Origin: Micromonospora sp. KC723
GTDB lineage: Bacteria; Actinomycetota; Actinomycetes; Mycobacteriales; Micromonosporaceae
DNA: 40,740 nt
Assembly: GCF_004348595.1 (NCBI RefSeq)
Contig: NZ_SMKD01000041.1
Span: 1 to 40,740 of the forward strand
Direction: 5' to 3'
The notes beneath the pieces were generated by a model. The model saw only the letters and a list, made by a program, of their open reading frames with translations. It did no database searches and was not told the DNA's origin. This document shows, piece by piece, positions 33,538 through 40,719 of this stretch (within the stretch, counting starts at the first letter, position 1; every line of letters begins with the position of its first letter). Made by a program: the position numbers and the translations under genes.

Positions 33538-34446
33538 GTGGCGAAAAGCGCGAAGGTTTCTGCGAGCGCCGGGTCCGGTGGGCTGATCGTCCACATCAAC
33601 GGCCTGCTCCCCTCACTGTCCCCCGCCGAGCAGCGGGTGGCCCGGCTCGTCGTGGCCGACCCGGCCGGCGCCGCGCACCGGACCATCACCGACCTGGCCA
33701 CCGCCGCCGACACCTCCGAGGCCACCGTGATCCGGTTCTGCCGGTCCGTGGGCATGGCCGGCTACCCGCAGCTGCGCATCCGGCTCGCCGCCGACGCGGC
33801 CCGCCGGATCGCGCCGCCGGACGCCCGGATGGCCGGCGGCGACATCCCGCCCGGAGCCGACCTGGCGCAGATCATCGCCACCATCGCGTTCCACGACGCC
33901 AGGGCGGTGGAGGAGACCGCCGAGCAGCTGGACCCGGCGGTCTGCGAGCGGGTGGTGGCCGCGATCGCCGCCGCCGGCCGCACCGACGTCTACGGTGCCG
34001 GGGGCAGTGGCGTCGTCGCCGCCGACCTCCAGCAGAAGCTGCACCGCATCGGTCGCACCGTGTGCTACTTCCCGGACGGCCAAACAGCCCTGGCCTCCGC
34101 CGCGCTGCTCGGCCGGGGCGACGTCGCCATCGGCATCTCGCACACCGGCGCCACCACCGCCGTCGTCGAGGTGCTGGCCCGGGCCCGGGCCCGGGGCGCC
34201 TGCACCGTCGCGTTGACCAACTTCCCCCGTTCGCCGATCACCGACGTGGCGGACTTCGTGCTCACCACCGCGACCCGCGAGACCACCTACCGCTCGGGGC
34301 CGACGGCCAGCCGTCTCGCCCAGCTCACCGTGGTCGACGTGCTCTTCGTCGCGGTGGCCGCCCGCGGCCGCGCCCGGGCCCGCGAGGCCCTGGCGGCGAC
34401 CGCCGACGCGGCCGACGCGCACCGGGCCGGCCGGAGGCGGGCATGA
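33538..34446 (+). CDS. RpiR/MurR-family regulator with SIS domain
   Basis: 302 residues from GTG 33538. An N-terminal RpiR helix-turn-helix domain (about 16-92; TITDLATAADTSEATVIRFC is the recognition region) is joined to a sugar-isomerase (SIS) phosphosugar-binding domain (about 125-285). The SIS part carries DVYGAGGSGVVAADLQQKL, GISHTGATTAVVEVLARARA and CTVALTNFPRSP. Such proteins sense phosphosugars such as N-acetylmuramic acid 6-phosphate. No obvious amino-sugar gene is adjacent, so its target is open; autoregulation and the divergent SDR are candidates. It is probably leaderless. Confidence 0.92.
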   Translation: MAKSAKVSASAGSGGLIVHINGLLPSLSPAEQRVARLVVADPAGAAHRTITDLATAADTSEATVIRFCRSVGMAGYPQLRIRLAADAARRIAPPDARMAGGDIPPGADLAQIIATIAFHDARAVEETAEQLDPAVCERVVAAIAAAGRTDVYGAGGSGVVAADLQQKLHRIGRTVCYFPDGQTALASAALLGRGDVAIGISHTGATTAVVEVLARARARGACTVALTNFPRSPITDVADFVLTTATRETTYRSGPTASRLAQLTVVDVLFVAVAARGRARAREALAATADAADAHRAGRRRA

Positions 34447-34456
34447 CGGCCGGGAC

Positions 34457-34479
34457 GGCGCACCCCGGGCGGGTGCGCC
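34457..34479 (+). terminator. Terminator after the RpiR-type gene
   Basis: GGCGCACCC (34457-34465) and GGGTGCGCC (34471-34479) form a perfect 9-bp stem, 11 bases after the stop. Confidence 0.65.
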
Positions 34480-35018
34480 CGAACCTGATAATCGACGTGA
34501 CGGGTGCCACAACCGCCTCCGGCGGCCGGCTGACGCACCGGGGCCGTGCCGGGGCTCGGCCGCTGATCCGTGCCTCGACCGGGGCCTGCTGATCCCCGCC
34601 GGGACCGGGTGAGACGCGGAACACGTCGGGCGCGGGACGTCCACCACGCCACGGATTGTTGTCCATGCCGTGGGGTAATCCACCGTGCGTGGATGAACCG
34701 ACCGGTCCACCGGCGCGTGATTGGCAGTGACCAGGATCGCAGCCGGGCGGTGACGAGGGTCGCTGCGTCACGGGTCGTCGCAATGATGCGATGCCTGGTG
34801 GCGGAGGAGGTCTCTCCTGACCCGCCAGCCCGTTCGTGGTGTCTACCAGTTGATCACGAGCGAGGTGCTGACAGCAAACGTGGACCGAGCTTTCAGCTGG
34901 TACTCAGGCATTCGTGACACTTTCGACCCACGACATGGAATCCCCGACACGTCTCATCTGTTGTGTAGGTGTCAGCACCGACGGGCACATCGGAGGTTGC
35001 GGGGAAGGGCTGACGGAC
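34480..35018. other. Long gene-free leader/intergenic region before the sigma factor gene
   Basis: About 540 bases with no credible coding frame. The only elements I can support are the SigR/SigH-like promoter (34937-34962) and the ribosome binding site GGGAAGGG before 35019. From about 34620 the base composition is visibly less GC-rich than the flanking genes, which fits regulatory DNA. Confidence 0.55.
34937..34962 (+). promoter_or_regulatory. SigR/SigH-type promoter for the sigma factor gene
   Basis: GGAAT (34937-34941), exactly 18 bases, GTT (34960-34962) matches the thiol-stress ECF sigma consensus GGAAT-N18-GTT of Streptomyces SigR and mycobacterial SigH. It would give a leader of about 50 bases ahead of GTG 35019. 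Confidence 0.6.
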
Positions 35019-36014
35019 GTGGGGATGGCAAGGAACCGGGCAACCGGCGCGAGCGAGGGGACCGTGGGCAACGTGGACAAGAATATCGGCATGCGCACCG
35101 ACGAGGTCGCCGAGGAGCGTGACCTGGTCGGCGTCTACCTTCACGAGATCTCCCGGACGCCGTTGCTGGACGCCGCCAAGGAGGTCGATCTCTCCAAGGC
35201 CATCGAGGCCGGCCTCTACGCCGAGCACCTGCTCGGCGAGGATCGCGTCCCCGCGGGCGTCGACCGGGAGGAGCTGGAGCGCCTCGTCGTCGAGGGCGAA
35301 CGGGCCAAGGATCTGTTCATCCGGGCCAACCTGCGGCTGGTCGTCTCGATCGCCCGTCGCTACGTGCGCTCCGGGATGCCCATGCTGGACCTCATCCAGG
35401 AGGGCAACACGGGTCTGGTCCGCGCCGTCGAGAAGTTCGACTACGAGCGCGGCTACAAGTTCTCCACCTACGCCACCTGGTGGATCCGTCAGGCCATCAG
35501 CCGGGCGATCGCCCAGCAGGAGCGTACGGTCCGACTGCCCGTGCACCTGGTGGAGGACGTCAACCGGATGCGTAACGTGGCCCGGCAGCTCACCCGCGAA
35601 CTGGGCAGCGACCCGGAGCCGGAGCAGATCGCGGCGGCCCTCGGGGTCACCGTCGAGCGGGTCAATGAACTGGTCCGCTGGTCGCAGGACACCGTCTCGC
35701 TGGACACCCCGGTGGGCGACGACGGCGACACCAACCTCGGTGACCTGGTCGCCGACAGCGACGCCCCGTCGCCGGAGGAGATCGTCCTCACCGGCCTGGA
35801 GCGGCAGCGCATCGAGGGCCTGCTCAACCACCTCGACGATCGGTCCGCCGGCATCATGCGGGCCCGGTACGGCCTGGAGGACGGGCGGGAGCACTCGCTG
35901 ACCGAGGTCGCGTCGCGCTTCTCGCTCTCCCGGGAGCGGATCCGCCAGCTGGAGATCCAGGCGCTCGGCCGGCTCCGCGAGCTGGCCCGGGCCGAGGGGC
36001 TGCAGGCCGCCTGA
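35019..36014 (+). CDS. Group 2 RNA polymerase sigma-70 factor (SigB/Hrd-like)
   Basis: 331 residues from GTG 35019 with GGGAAGGG upstream; ATG 35025 is an alternative, and an in-frame ATG at 34914 lies upstream of the promoter. Region 1.2 is at about 36-66 (LVGVYLHEISRTPLL) and region 2 at about 100-170 (NLRLVVSIARRYV, DLIQEGNTGLVRAVEKFDYE, FSTYATWWIRQAISRAI). Region 3 follows (VRLPVHLVEDVNRM onward) and region 4.2 near 290-325 (EVASRFSLSRERIRQLEIQA). It lacks the long acidic region 1.1 of a primary sigma, so it is a non-essential principal-like factor. The SigR-type promoter suggests induction by oxidative or thiol stress. Confidence 0.93.
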   Translation: MGMARNRATGASEGTVGNVDKNIGMRTDEVAEERDLVGVYLHEISRTPLLDAAKEVDLSKAIEAGLYAEHLLGEDRVPAGVDREELERLVVEGERAKDLFIRANLRLVVSIARRYVRSGMPMLDLIQEGNTGLVRAVEKFDYERGYKFSTYATWWIRQAISRAIAQQERTVRLPVHLVEDVNRMRNVARQLTRELGSDPEPEQIAAALGVTVERVNELVRWSQDTVSLDTPVGDDGDTNLGDLVADSDAPSPEEIVLTGLERQRIEGLLNHLDDRSAGIMRARYGLEDGREHSLTEVASRFSLSRERIRQLEIQALGRLRELARAEGLQAA

Positions 36015-36034
36015 CCGAACGACGACAACAACGG

Positions 36035-36072
36035 CCAACGGCCGGCGTCCGATGGGGGACGCCGGCCGTTGG
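36035..36072. terminator. Bidirectional terminator between sigma and NlpC/P60 genes
   Basis: A perfect 16-bp stem, 36035-36050 with 36057-36072, and a 6-base loop, lies in the 73-base convergent gap. Confidence 0.85.
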
Positions 36073-36087
36073 TGTACGCGCCGCCGG

Positions 36088-37065
36088 TTACCGGACCCGG
36101 CCGTACCCCTGGATCGGCATGATGTTCATGCCCCGCTTGAGCACGTTGCGTCCCGCACTGGGCGCGTCGATGATCTGCCCGCCGCCGACGTAGAGGGCCA
36201 CGTGCCCGAGGCCGCTGTAGAAGACGAGGTCGCCGGGGCGGAGCTCGCCACGGCCGATGTGTGCCACCACGCCCCACTGCATCCGGGTGTTGTGCGGCAG
36301 GGACTTGCCGGCCGCCCGCCAGGCGGCGGAGGTCAGGCCCGAACAGTCGTACCCGTCGGGGCCGTCGGCTCCCCAGGCGTACGGCTTGCCGATGGCCCCG
36401 TACGCGTAGCGCACCGCCGCCCCGGCGCTGCCGGGGACCGCCGGCGCGTCGCCGGCGGGCCGGTCCGCCGGCCGGGACGCCGGCGCCTCGGTGGCCCGTC
36501 CGTACGCCGCCCGGCGCATCTCGTACAGCTTCGCCAGATCGCGTTCGATCTTCTTCTTCGTGTTCCCCATGGCGCGGGCCTGCGCGGCCTCCCGGGCCAG
36601 GGTCGCGTCGAGCCGGGACTTCTCGTCCAACAGCCTGCGCTGGTTGTCGGTGAAGCCGCTGATCCGTTCCTGGCGGTCCCGGGTGAGCTGGTCGATCGTG
36701 CTCAGCCGGTCCATCAGGGTGGCCGGGCCGCCCGGTTCGAGCAGCGCGCGTGCGGTCCGCAGTCCGCCGGTCTTGTACGCGGTCGCGGCCATCGCGCCGA
36801 CCTCGGCCCGACTCTGGGCGGTCTGCGTTTCCAGCGGCCCGATCTGGGCCTGCAACCGGACTGCGGTCGCCTTGTTCGCCTTGATCTCCTCGTTGAGCTT
36901 GTTGTACGACTCGACGATCTGTTCCAGTTCCGTCGAGGACTTCTCGATCCGTGCGGTCAGCTCGGCGACGGAGGGCTCGGCCCGAGCCATCGCTGACGGG
37001 GCGATCAGCGCGGCCGAGAGGCCGGCGACCGTGAGCGTTCGCACCAGCATCCGTAAGGACGGCAA
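36088..37065 (-). CDS. Secreted NlpC/P60 peptidoglycan endopeptidase with coiled-coil
   Basis: 325 residues from TTG 37065, about 10 bases after AGGAG; ATG 37050 (MLVRTLTVAG) is the alternative and also leaves a full signal peptide ending near SAMARA. A long coiled coil (about 33-190) resembles RipA/PcsB-type hydrolases, and a short Pro/Ala linker follows. The NlpC/P60 domain (about 213-325) has catalytic Cys241 (YDCSGLTSAAW), His288 (GLGHVALYVGG) and Asp300 in QIIDAP at the third position, where RipA has Glu. It cleaves peptide stems of peptidoglycan during growth or division. The 5' region is long and structured (see 37066-37535). Confidence 0.92.
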   Translation of the reverse strand: MPSLRMLVRTLTVAGLSAALIAPSAMARAEPSVAELTARIEKSSTELEQIVESYNKLNEEIKANKATAVRLQAQIGPLETQTAQSRAEVGAMAATAYKTGGLRTARALLEPGGPATLMDRLSTIDQLTRDRQERISGFTDNQRRLLDEKSRLDATLAREAAQARAMGNTKKKIERDLAKLYEMRRAAYGRATEAPASRPADRPAGDAPAVPGSAGAAVRYAYGAIGKPYAWGADGPDGYDCSGLTSAAWRAAGKSLPHNTRMQWGVVAHIGRGELRPGDLVFYSGLGHVALYVGGGQIIDAPSAGRNVLKRGMNIMPIQGYGRVR

Positions 37066-37535
37066 GAGCGGAAGGCTCCTCTCCAGGAGTCTCCGGAGGG
37101 TGCTGACCCCTCCGGCGACACCGACCCGGGGCCATCCGGACGGATGGCGGTGGACCAGGCCGGCCTGCCCAACCTAACCCGTGACGGGAGCCGCTGGTGG
37201 GGAAGCAGGGGCAAAAGTTGGCAAAGGGGCAGGAAGTGCTGCTGCGCTGAGTGACGTGACCGTGGCCGATGTGTCGCTGGAGTCGGCGAACTCGACCGCC
37301 TTAAGCAAAAAGCCCGTTTTGTCGTTCCGGGCGGATGCTGTCGGTGCCCCCCGCCACTTGTCCGACAAAGGGGAAATGGAGGTCAACTCACGGCATGCCC
37401 CCCGGCGCGCGGGTCGGATCTCGCCGGGCGAGGCTGGCACCAGCGCCACAGAATGGAGCCCTGAGGCCGGGAATCCCGCCGTACGCCGGTGGCGATGGCG
37501 GGAGCACCGGCACCGCCGGCCGGGGGGAGTACGCC
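37066..37535. other. Structured leader region of the NlpC/P60 gene and divergent intergenic DNA
   Basis: About 470 bases without a convincing gene. On the minus strand CCGGAGGG...CCCTCCGG (37093-37100 with 37108-37115) forms a hairpin about 35 bases before the start codon. Further up are GCCCG/CGGGC (37312-37316 with 37328-37332) followed by five U residues, and a TTGTCCGACAA palindrome (37358-37368). A short tandem pattern, GGCAAAAGTTGGCAAAGG, lies near 37210-37227. Parts are distinctly AT-richer than the genes. I looked for the c-di-AMP riboswitch often found before such genes and did not find its conserved core. Confidence 0.45.
37307..37332 (-). terminator. U-tract hairpin terminator inside the NlpC leader region
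   Basis: Read on the minus strand: GCCCG, 11-base loop, CGGGC, then TTTTT. No minus-strand gene lies upstream to be terminated, so it would end a short leader or small RNA. Confidence 0.4.
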
Positions 37536-38048
37536 GTGCAGGCACACCGTTCCGCCACCCGCCCACCGCGGGACCAGCGACGTAGCACCCTGCTCTACGC
37601 CCGCCCGGGAATCGTGGTCACCACCGAACGGTTCACCGTCGGCCGGAGCAGCTTCCTGGTCGCCGAACTCACCCACCTACGCACCGGCCGGGGGCCGCAC
37701 GACCGGCTGGCGGTCCGCGTCGTGGCGGCCACCGCCGCCGCCATCGCCGCCGTCGGTGTCCTGCTCGGCTTCACCGGAGGACTGCACCGGCTCACCGCCG
37801 GGGCGTACCTGGCGCTGGGGGTGGTCTGGACGCTGCCCGTGCTGCTGGCGCTGGCCGGGGATCGCTGGCGGCCCCCCGCGTACGAGTTGTGGGGGCACTG
37901 CCGGGGCGTCGAGGTGCTGCTGTTCAGCAGCGACGACGCCGGAGAGTTCGCGCGGGTCGCGGCGGCGCTCGCCCGAGCGCTGCGGGAACACCGGTACGCC
38001 GACGCCGAGCAGGCGACGACGACCGGATTCTGGCGGCCGGACCGCTGA
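37536..38048 (+). CDS. DUF6232-like two-helix membrane protein
   Basis: 170 residues from GTG 37536 with GGGGGGAG upstream. The N-terminal part has a LLYARPGIVVTTERFTVGRS strand region and VAELTHLRTGRG. Two membrane helices follow (about 60-81 and 87-107). The C-terminal part is ELWGHCRGVEVLLFSSDDAG with a final amphipathic helix (EFARVAAALARALREH). This pattern of strand, paired helices and strand matches the DUF6232 family as I remember it. The family has no known function. It is divergent from the NlpC/P60 gene. Confidence 0.72.
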   Translation: MQAHRSATRPPRDQRRSTLLYARPGIVVTTERFTVGRSSFLVAELTHLRTGRGPHDRLAVRVVAATAAAIAAVGVLLGFTGGLHRLTAGAYLALGVVWTLPVLLALAGDRWRPPAYELWGHCRGVEVLLFSSDDAGEFARVAAALARALREHRYADAEQATTTGFWRPDR

Positions 38049-38061
38049 GCGGCGGGCGCGC

Positions 38062-38391
38062 TCAGGCGGTGGGCAGCGGCTCGCGGGTCGGCTCCGGACG
38101 GGCCGCGAGCCCCCGGGTGACCTTCCGTTCGGCCACGAACGACACGAACGGGACCGTGCCGGCGAGCATCACCAGCAGCATCCGCTTCAAGGGCCAGTTG
38201 ACCCGGCGACCCAGGTCGAAGGTGGCGGCCAGGTAGACCATGTAGAGCCAGCCGTGCGCCGTGCCGACGACCGCCACCACGATCGGCTCGTCGAACGCGT
38301 ACTTCAGCGGCATGCCGATCAGCACCAGCACGACCAGCGCCACGCCCACGATCCAGGCGATCACGCGGTACCGGGTAAGGGCTGCGCCCAC
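38062..38391 (-). CDS. DUF3817 integral membrane protein
   Basis: 109 residues from GTG 38391, chosen because GGAAGGACGG lies about 6 bases upstream; GTG 38409 would add six residues without a ribosome binding site. About three membrane helices are present (VIAWIVGVALVVLVLIGMPL; VVGTAHGWLYMVYLAATFDL; MLLVMLAGTVPFVSFVAERK). The GTAHGWLYMVYL and GTVPFVSFVAE segments are characteristic of DUF3817, a conserved family of unknown function. It follows a second small membrane protein gene by 26 bases, probably on one transcript. Confidence 0.86.
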   Translation of the reverse strand: MGAALTRYRVIAWIVGVALVVLVLIGMPLKYAFDEPIVVAVVGTAHGWLYMVYLAATFDLGRRVNWPLKRMLLVMLAGTVPFVSFVAERKVTRGLAARPEPTREPLPTA

Positions 38392-38417
38392 CGTCGTCCG
38401 TCCTTCCACGCCGGCGC

Positions 38418-38831
38418 TCAGCCGGGATAGTCACCGGGCCTCGCGCCCGGATTGGCGTTCAACCAGGTCAGGTAGCGGTTGTACGCGGCCAGGTCGGTGT
38501 CCTCCGGTACCTCGACCGCTGGCGCCCGGGACACCCGCACGGGACGGCGTACCGCCGGGACCGCGCCGTCACCGACGGTCACGGGATCGCTCGCTCTGGC
38601 GACCGGCTCCGCGGCGGCGTCCCCGCCACGCAGTGCGTGCCGCACCTCCCGCCACCAGACGAAGACCACGAAGCCGGCGAAGATCGGCCACTCCACGGCG
38701 TACGCCCAACTGAGGGTGTTGCCCGAGGCGGCGCGGCTGATCTGCCACCAGCCAAGCGCCAGGAAGCCGACCACCAGCACGACCATGGCCACGTGGCGGG
38801 CGATCCACCCCGGTGTCCAGAGCCGTTTCAT
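38418..38831 (-). CDS. Small two-helix membrane protein of unknown function
   Basis: 137 residues from ATG 38831. There is no ribosome binding site; the -10-like TACGCT (complement of 38839-38844) ends 7 bases before the ATG, so it is probably leaderless. MKRLWTPGWIARH leads into helix 1 (about 13-32, VAMVVLVVGFLALGWWQISR) and helix 2 (about 40-57, WAYAVEWPIFAGFVVFVWW). A variable Asp/Pro/Val-rich linker and a conserved-looking end (LAAYNRYLTWLNANPG) follow. I recognise it as a widespread actinobacterial membrane protein next to DUF3817 but know no function. Confidence 0.8.
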   Translation of the reverse strand: MKRLWTPGWIARHVAMVVLVVGFLALGWWQISRAASGNTLSWAYAVEWPIFAGFVVFVWWREVRHALRGGDAAAEPVARASDPVTVGDGAVPAVRRPVRVSRAPAVEVPEDTDLAAYNRYLTWLNANPGARPGDYPG

Positions 38832-38903
38832 GGCATCGAGCGTACCGGGACGGCCAGGCATCTCCGACGCGGTGTCGTAGGTGGTTTGGTGACAGGTGGT
38901 GTG

Positions 38904-38921
38904 GGCATCCGTCTAGATGCC
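38904..38921 (+). promoter_or_regulatory. Small inverted repeat before the DUF6158-type gene
   Basis: GGCATC (38904-38909) and GATGCC (38916-38921) around CGTCTA. TAGATG overlaps the right arm and could be a -10, with GTGACA (38889-38894) upstream as a weak -35. It is an operator or promoter candidate only. Confidence 0.3.
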
Positions 38922-38947
38922 AGCCCAGACGAGCCCAGGGGGGCGAC

Positions 38948-39259
38948 ATGACCGAATCAGTACGCCAATCCGGCGAGGTCAGCCCGGAGCAACGGATGAC
39001 CGAGTGGGACGGCGACCACGCCGCCACGGCCGTGGACGTGGACGAGGACCTGCCCGGCATCGACCCGGGAGAACTCGACGACGAGGACCTGATCCGCGAG
39101 CTGCACAGCCTGCACCGCACCCGGCTGGACACCCTGCGCCACGCGTCGGACTCGGCCCTCGCCACCCACCTGCGCCGCACCGCGGAACTGGAGACCGAGT
39201 ACCTGGCCCGCAACCCGGGACGCGAGGTCGACCCGAGCCGGTTGCGGGACGCCTCATGA
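38948..39259 (+). CDS. DUF6158-family protein
   Basis: 103 residues from ATG 38948 with AGGGGG upstream. An acidic N-terminus (VDEDLPGIDPGELDDEDL) precedes a helical hairpin, LIRELHSLHRTRLDTLRHAS then ALATHLRRTAELETEYLARN, with a conserved end REVDPSRLR. This matches DUF6158 as I recall it, an actinobacterial family without known function. The stop overlaps the next start (ATGA), so it is coupled to the SRPBCC gene. Confidence 0.78.
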   Translation: MTESVRQSGEVSPEQRMTEWDGDHAATAVDVDEDLPGIDPGELDDEDLIRELHSLHRTRLDTLRHASDSALATHLRRTAELETEYLARNPGREVDPSRLRDAS

Positions 39260-39582
39260 CGACGCGCGCCGAGCAGGGGATGTCCGCCCCACCCGAGGTG
39301 GTGTTCAGCACGGCGACCGACCCCGACCGGGTGTCGGCGTGGCTGCCCGAGCCGTTGCGGTCCGGCGGCGGGGGACGCCCGCAGACCAGCACCGAGCAGC
39401 TGTGGGCGCGGTGGAGCAACGACTCCGCCCCCGGTTGGTCCGCCGAGATCAAGGTGGAGCCGGCCGACGCCGGGGGCTCCCGGGTCCGGCTCGACCTGAC
39501 CGGGGACGGACCCGACGGCCTGGCCGACGAGGCCCTGGCCAACCTCGCCGGTGAGGTGGCCGACAACCTGACCGCCGGTTGA
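39256..39582 (+). CDS. SRPBCC/polyketide-cyclase-like small protein
   Basis: 108 residues. It starts like START/SRPBCC proteins (MSAPPEVVFSTATDPDRVSA at residues 9-28) and continues with the strands TSTEQLWARWSN, WSAEIKVEPA and GSRVRLDLTGDG. A C-terminal helix (DEALANLAGEVADNLTAG) closes the fold. It is shorter than typical members (about 140 residues). The ligand is unknown. It is translationally coupled to the DUF6158 gene by an ATGA overlap. Confidence 0.72.
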   Translation: MTTRAEQGMSAPPEVVFSTATDPDRVSAWLPEPLRSGGGGRPQTSTEQLWARWSNDSAPGWSAEIKVEPADAGGSRVRLDLTGDGPDGLADEALANLAGEVADNLTAG

Positions 39583-39612
39583 GCGGACCCCGACGAGCAC
39601 GAGGAGGCCGGC

Positions 39613-40155
39613 GTGGCCGGGATGGGTGTGAAACAACGGGTGGCGCGGCTGCGCCGGGCGTACGCGCCGCACGAGAACCGTCCGCTGGACGGGTACCTGA
39701 AGGCGATGGGCAGCTACGCGGCCGTGACCGCGTCCCTGGCCGGGCTGGTCAGGGCAACCGGCCGGCCCGTGCCGGAGCGGCCGGCCACCGTCGACGTGGT
39801 GCTGCTCGGCATCGCCACGCACAAGCTGAGCCGGCTGCTCACCAAGGACGCCGTCACCAGCCCGCTGCGGGCCCCGTTCACCCGCTACGACCACCCGATC
39901 GGCAGCGGCGAGGTGATGGAGCAGGTCCGGGACTCCGGCAGCCCGACCCGGCACGCCATCGGCGAGCTGCTGAGCTGCCCGTTCTGTCTGGCGGTGTGGA
40001 TCGCCACCGGCCTGACCGGCGGACTGGTGCTGGCGCCCCGACTGACCCGTCTGGTCGCCACCGCGCTGACCGCGGTGGCCGCGTCGGACTTCCTCCAAAT
40101 GGGGTACGCGATCGCGCAGCAGGCCGCCGAGGGCCGGCCCCACGACGAGAGGTGA
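39613..40155 (+). CDS. DUF1360 membrane protein
   Basis: 180 residues from GTG 39613 with GAGGAGG upstream. Membrane segments lie near 32-48, 59-78 and 120-165. Family signatures are LGIATHKLSRLLTKDAVTSP, LRAPFTR and the conserved ELLSCPFCLAVWIA with its Cys pair, typical of DUF1360. The Cys pair may bind metal or form a disulfide; no function is established. It starts 30 bases after the SRPBCC gene, probably in the same operon. Confidence 0.88.
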   Translation: MAGMGVKQRVARLRRAYAPHENRPLDGYLKAMGSYAAVTASLAGLVRATGRPVPERPATVDVVLLGIATHKLSRLLTKDAVTSPLRAPFTRYDHPIGSGEVMEQVRDSGSPTRHAIGELLSCPFCLAVWIATGLTGGLVLAPRLTRLVATALTAVAASDFLQMGYAIAQQAAEGRPHDER

Positions 40156-40161
40156 ACCGGA

Positions 40162-40203
40162 CGCGCGGACGGGGCCGGCGACGTCGCCGGCCCCGTCCGC
40201 GCG
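40162..40203. terminator. 42-base perfect palindrome terminator
   Basis: Arms 40162-40181 and 40184-40203 are exact complements with only CG between. Seven bases after the DUF1360 stop, it ends the plus operon; a second hairpin (40208-40214 with 40218-40224) faces the convergent minus gene. Confidence 0.85.
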
Positions 40204-40236
40204 CCCCGGCCGGCTGCGCCGGCCCCGCGCCTCCCG

Positions 40237-40443
40237 TCAGGTGGGGACGGTGCCGTGGTCCTCGCCGGCCCAGCCGCGCGCGGCCTCCGGCTCCCGTACG
40301 TCGTCGTCGGCGCCGGTGATGACGTCGCGGTCCACGGCGGTGCGGTCGTGCTCGTTGGCGAAGTCCGGCTCGGGGAGGGTGTCCGTACCCTCCGGTGGCT
40401 GGCCGAGCGCCGGCACCTCGCGGTGCGCCTCGCGGTCGGACAT
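40237..40443 (-). CDS. Small acidic hypothetical protein
   Basis: 68 residues from ATG 40443 with GGGAGAGGAG upstream. It is rich in Asp, Glu and Pro and probably disordered (EPDFANEHDRTAVDRD, ADDDVREPEAARGW). No domain, signal or membrane helix is seen. It follows the DUF2795-like gene by 24 bases on the same strand. Unknown function. Confidence 0.6.
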   Translation of the reverse strand: MSDREAHREVPALGQPPEGTDTLPEPDFANEHDRTAVDRDVITGADDDVREPEAARGWAGEDHGTVPT

Positions 40444-40467
40444 CGTGGTCTCCTCTCCCGGGGGGTG

Positions 40468-40719
40468 TCAGATGACCGAGCCGCCGAGCAGGTCGGCGAC
40501 CTCGTCCACCGCGTACTCGCCCTGCGGCAGCGCGTTGATCCGGGTGAGCAGCCGCGCGGGCAGTTCCGCCGCGACGGCCCGGCGGTAGATGTCCGCCTGG
40601 CTGATCCGTTCCTGGCCGCGGTAGAGGTCCCTGAGCAGCTCGTCGATGCGCCGCGTGTCGGGCTCGTCGACGGCGGCGTCGGTCACGGGCGCGTCGGTCA
40701 CGGGAACGTCTTCGGTCAC
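40468..40719 (-). CDS. DUF2795-like small protein
   Basis: 83 residues from GTG 40719. After a variable start (VTDAPVTDAAVDEPDT), a compact helical domain (about 22-83) contains RIDELLRDLYRGQERISQAD, ELPARLLTRINALPQGEYAV and DEVADLLGG. The INALPQGEY stretch resembles DUF2795, whose function is not known. GGTAGGTG lies near the window end, upstream of the start. It may be co-transcribed with 40237-40443. Confidence 0.65.
   Translation of the reverse strand: MTEDVPVTDAPVTDAAVDEPDTRRIDELLRDLYRGQERISQADIYRRAVAAELPARLLTRINALPQGEYAVDEVADLLGGSVI

Noticed and set aside
37066..37400. c-di-AMP (ydaO/yuaA) riboswitch before the NlpC/P60 gene
   Set aside because: The conserved core I would expect, including the stretch around CAGCTAACCTCG, was not found on the minus strand.
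37174..37566. Minus-strand open frame of 130 codons in the NlpC leader region
   Set aside because: No ribosome binding site, composition shifts along its length, and no domain; it overlaps the hairpins and the start of the divergent gene.
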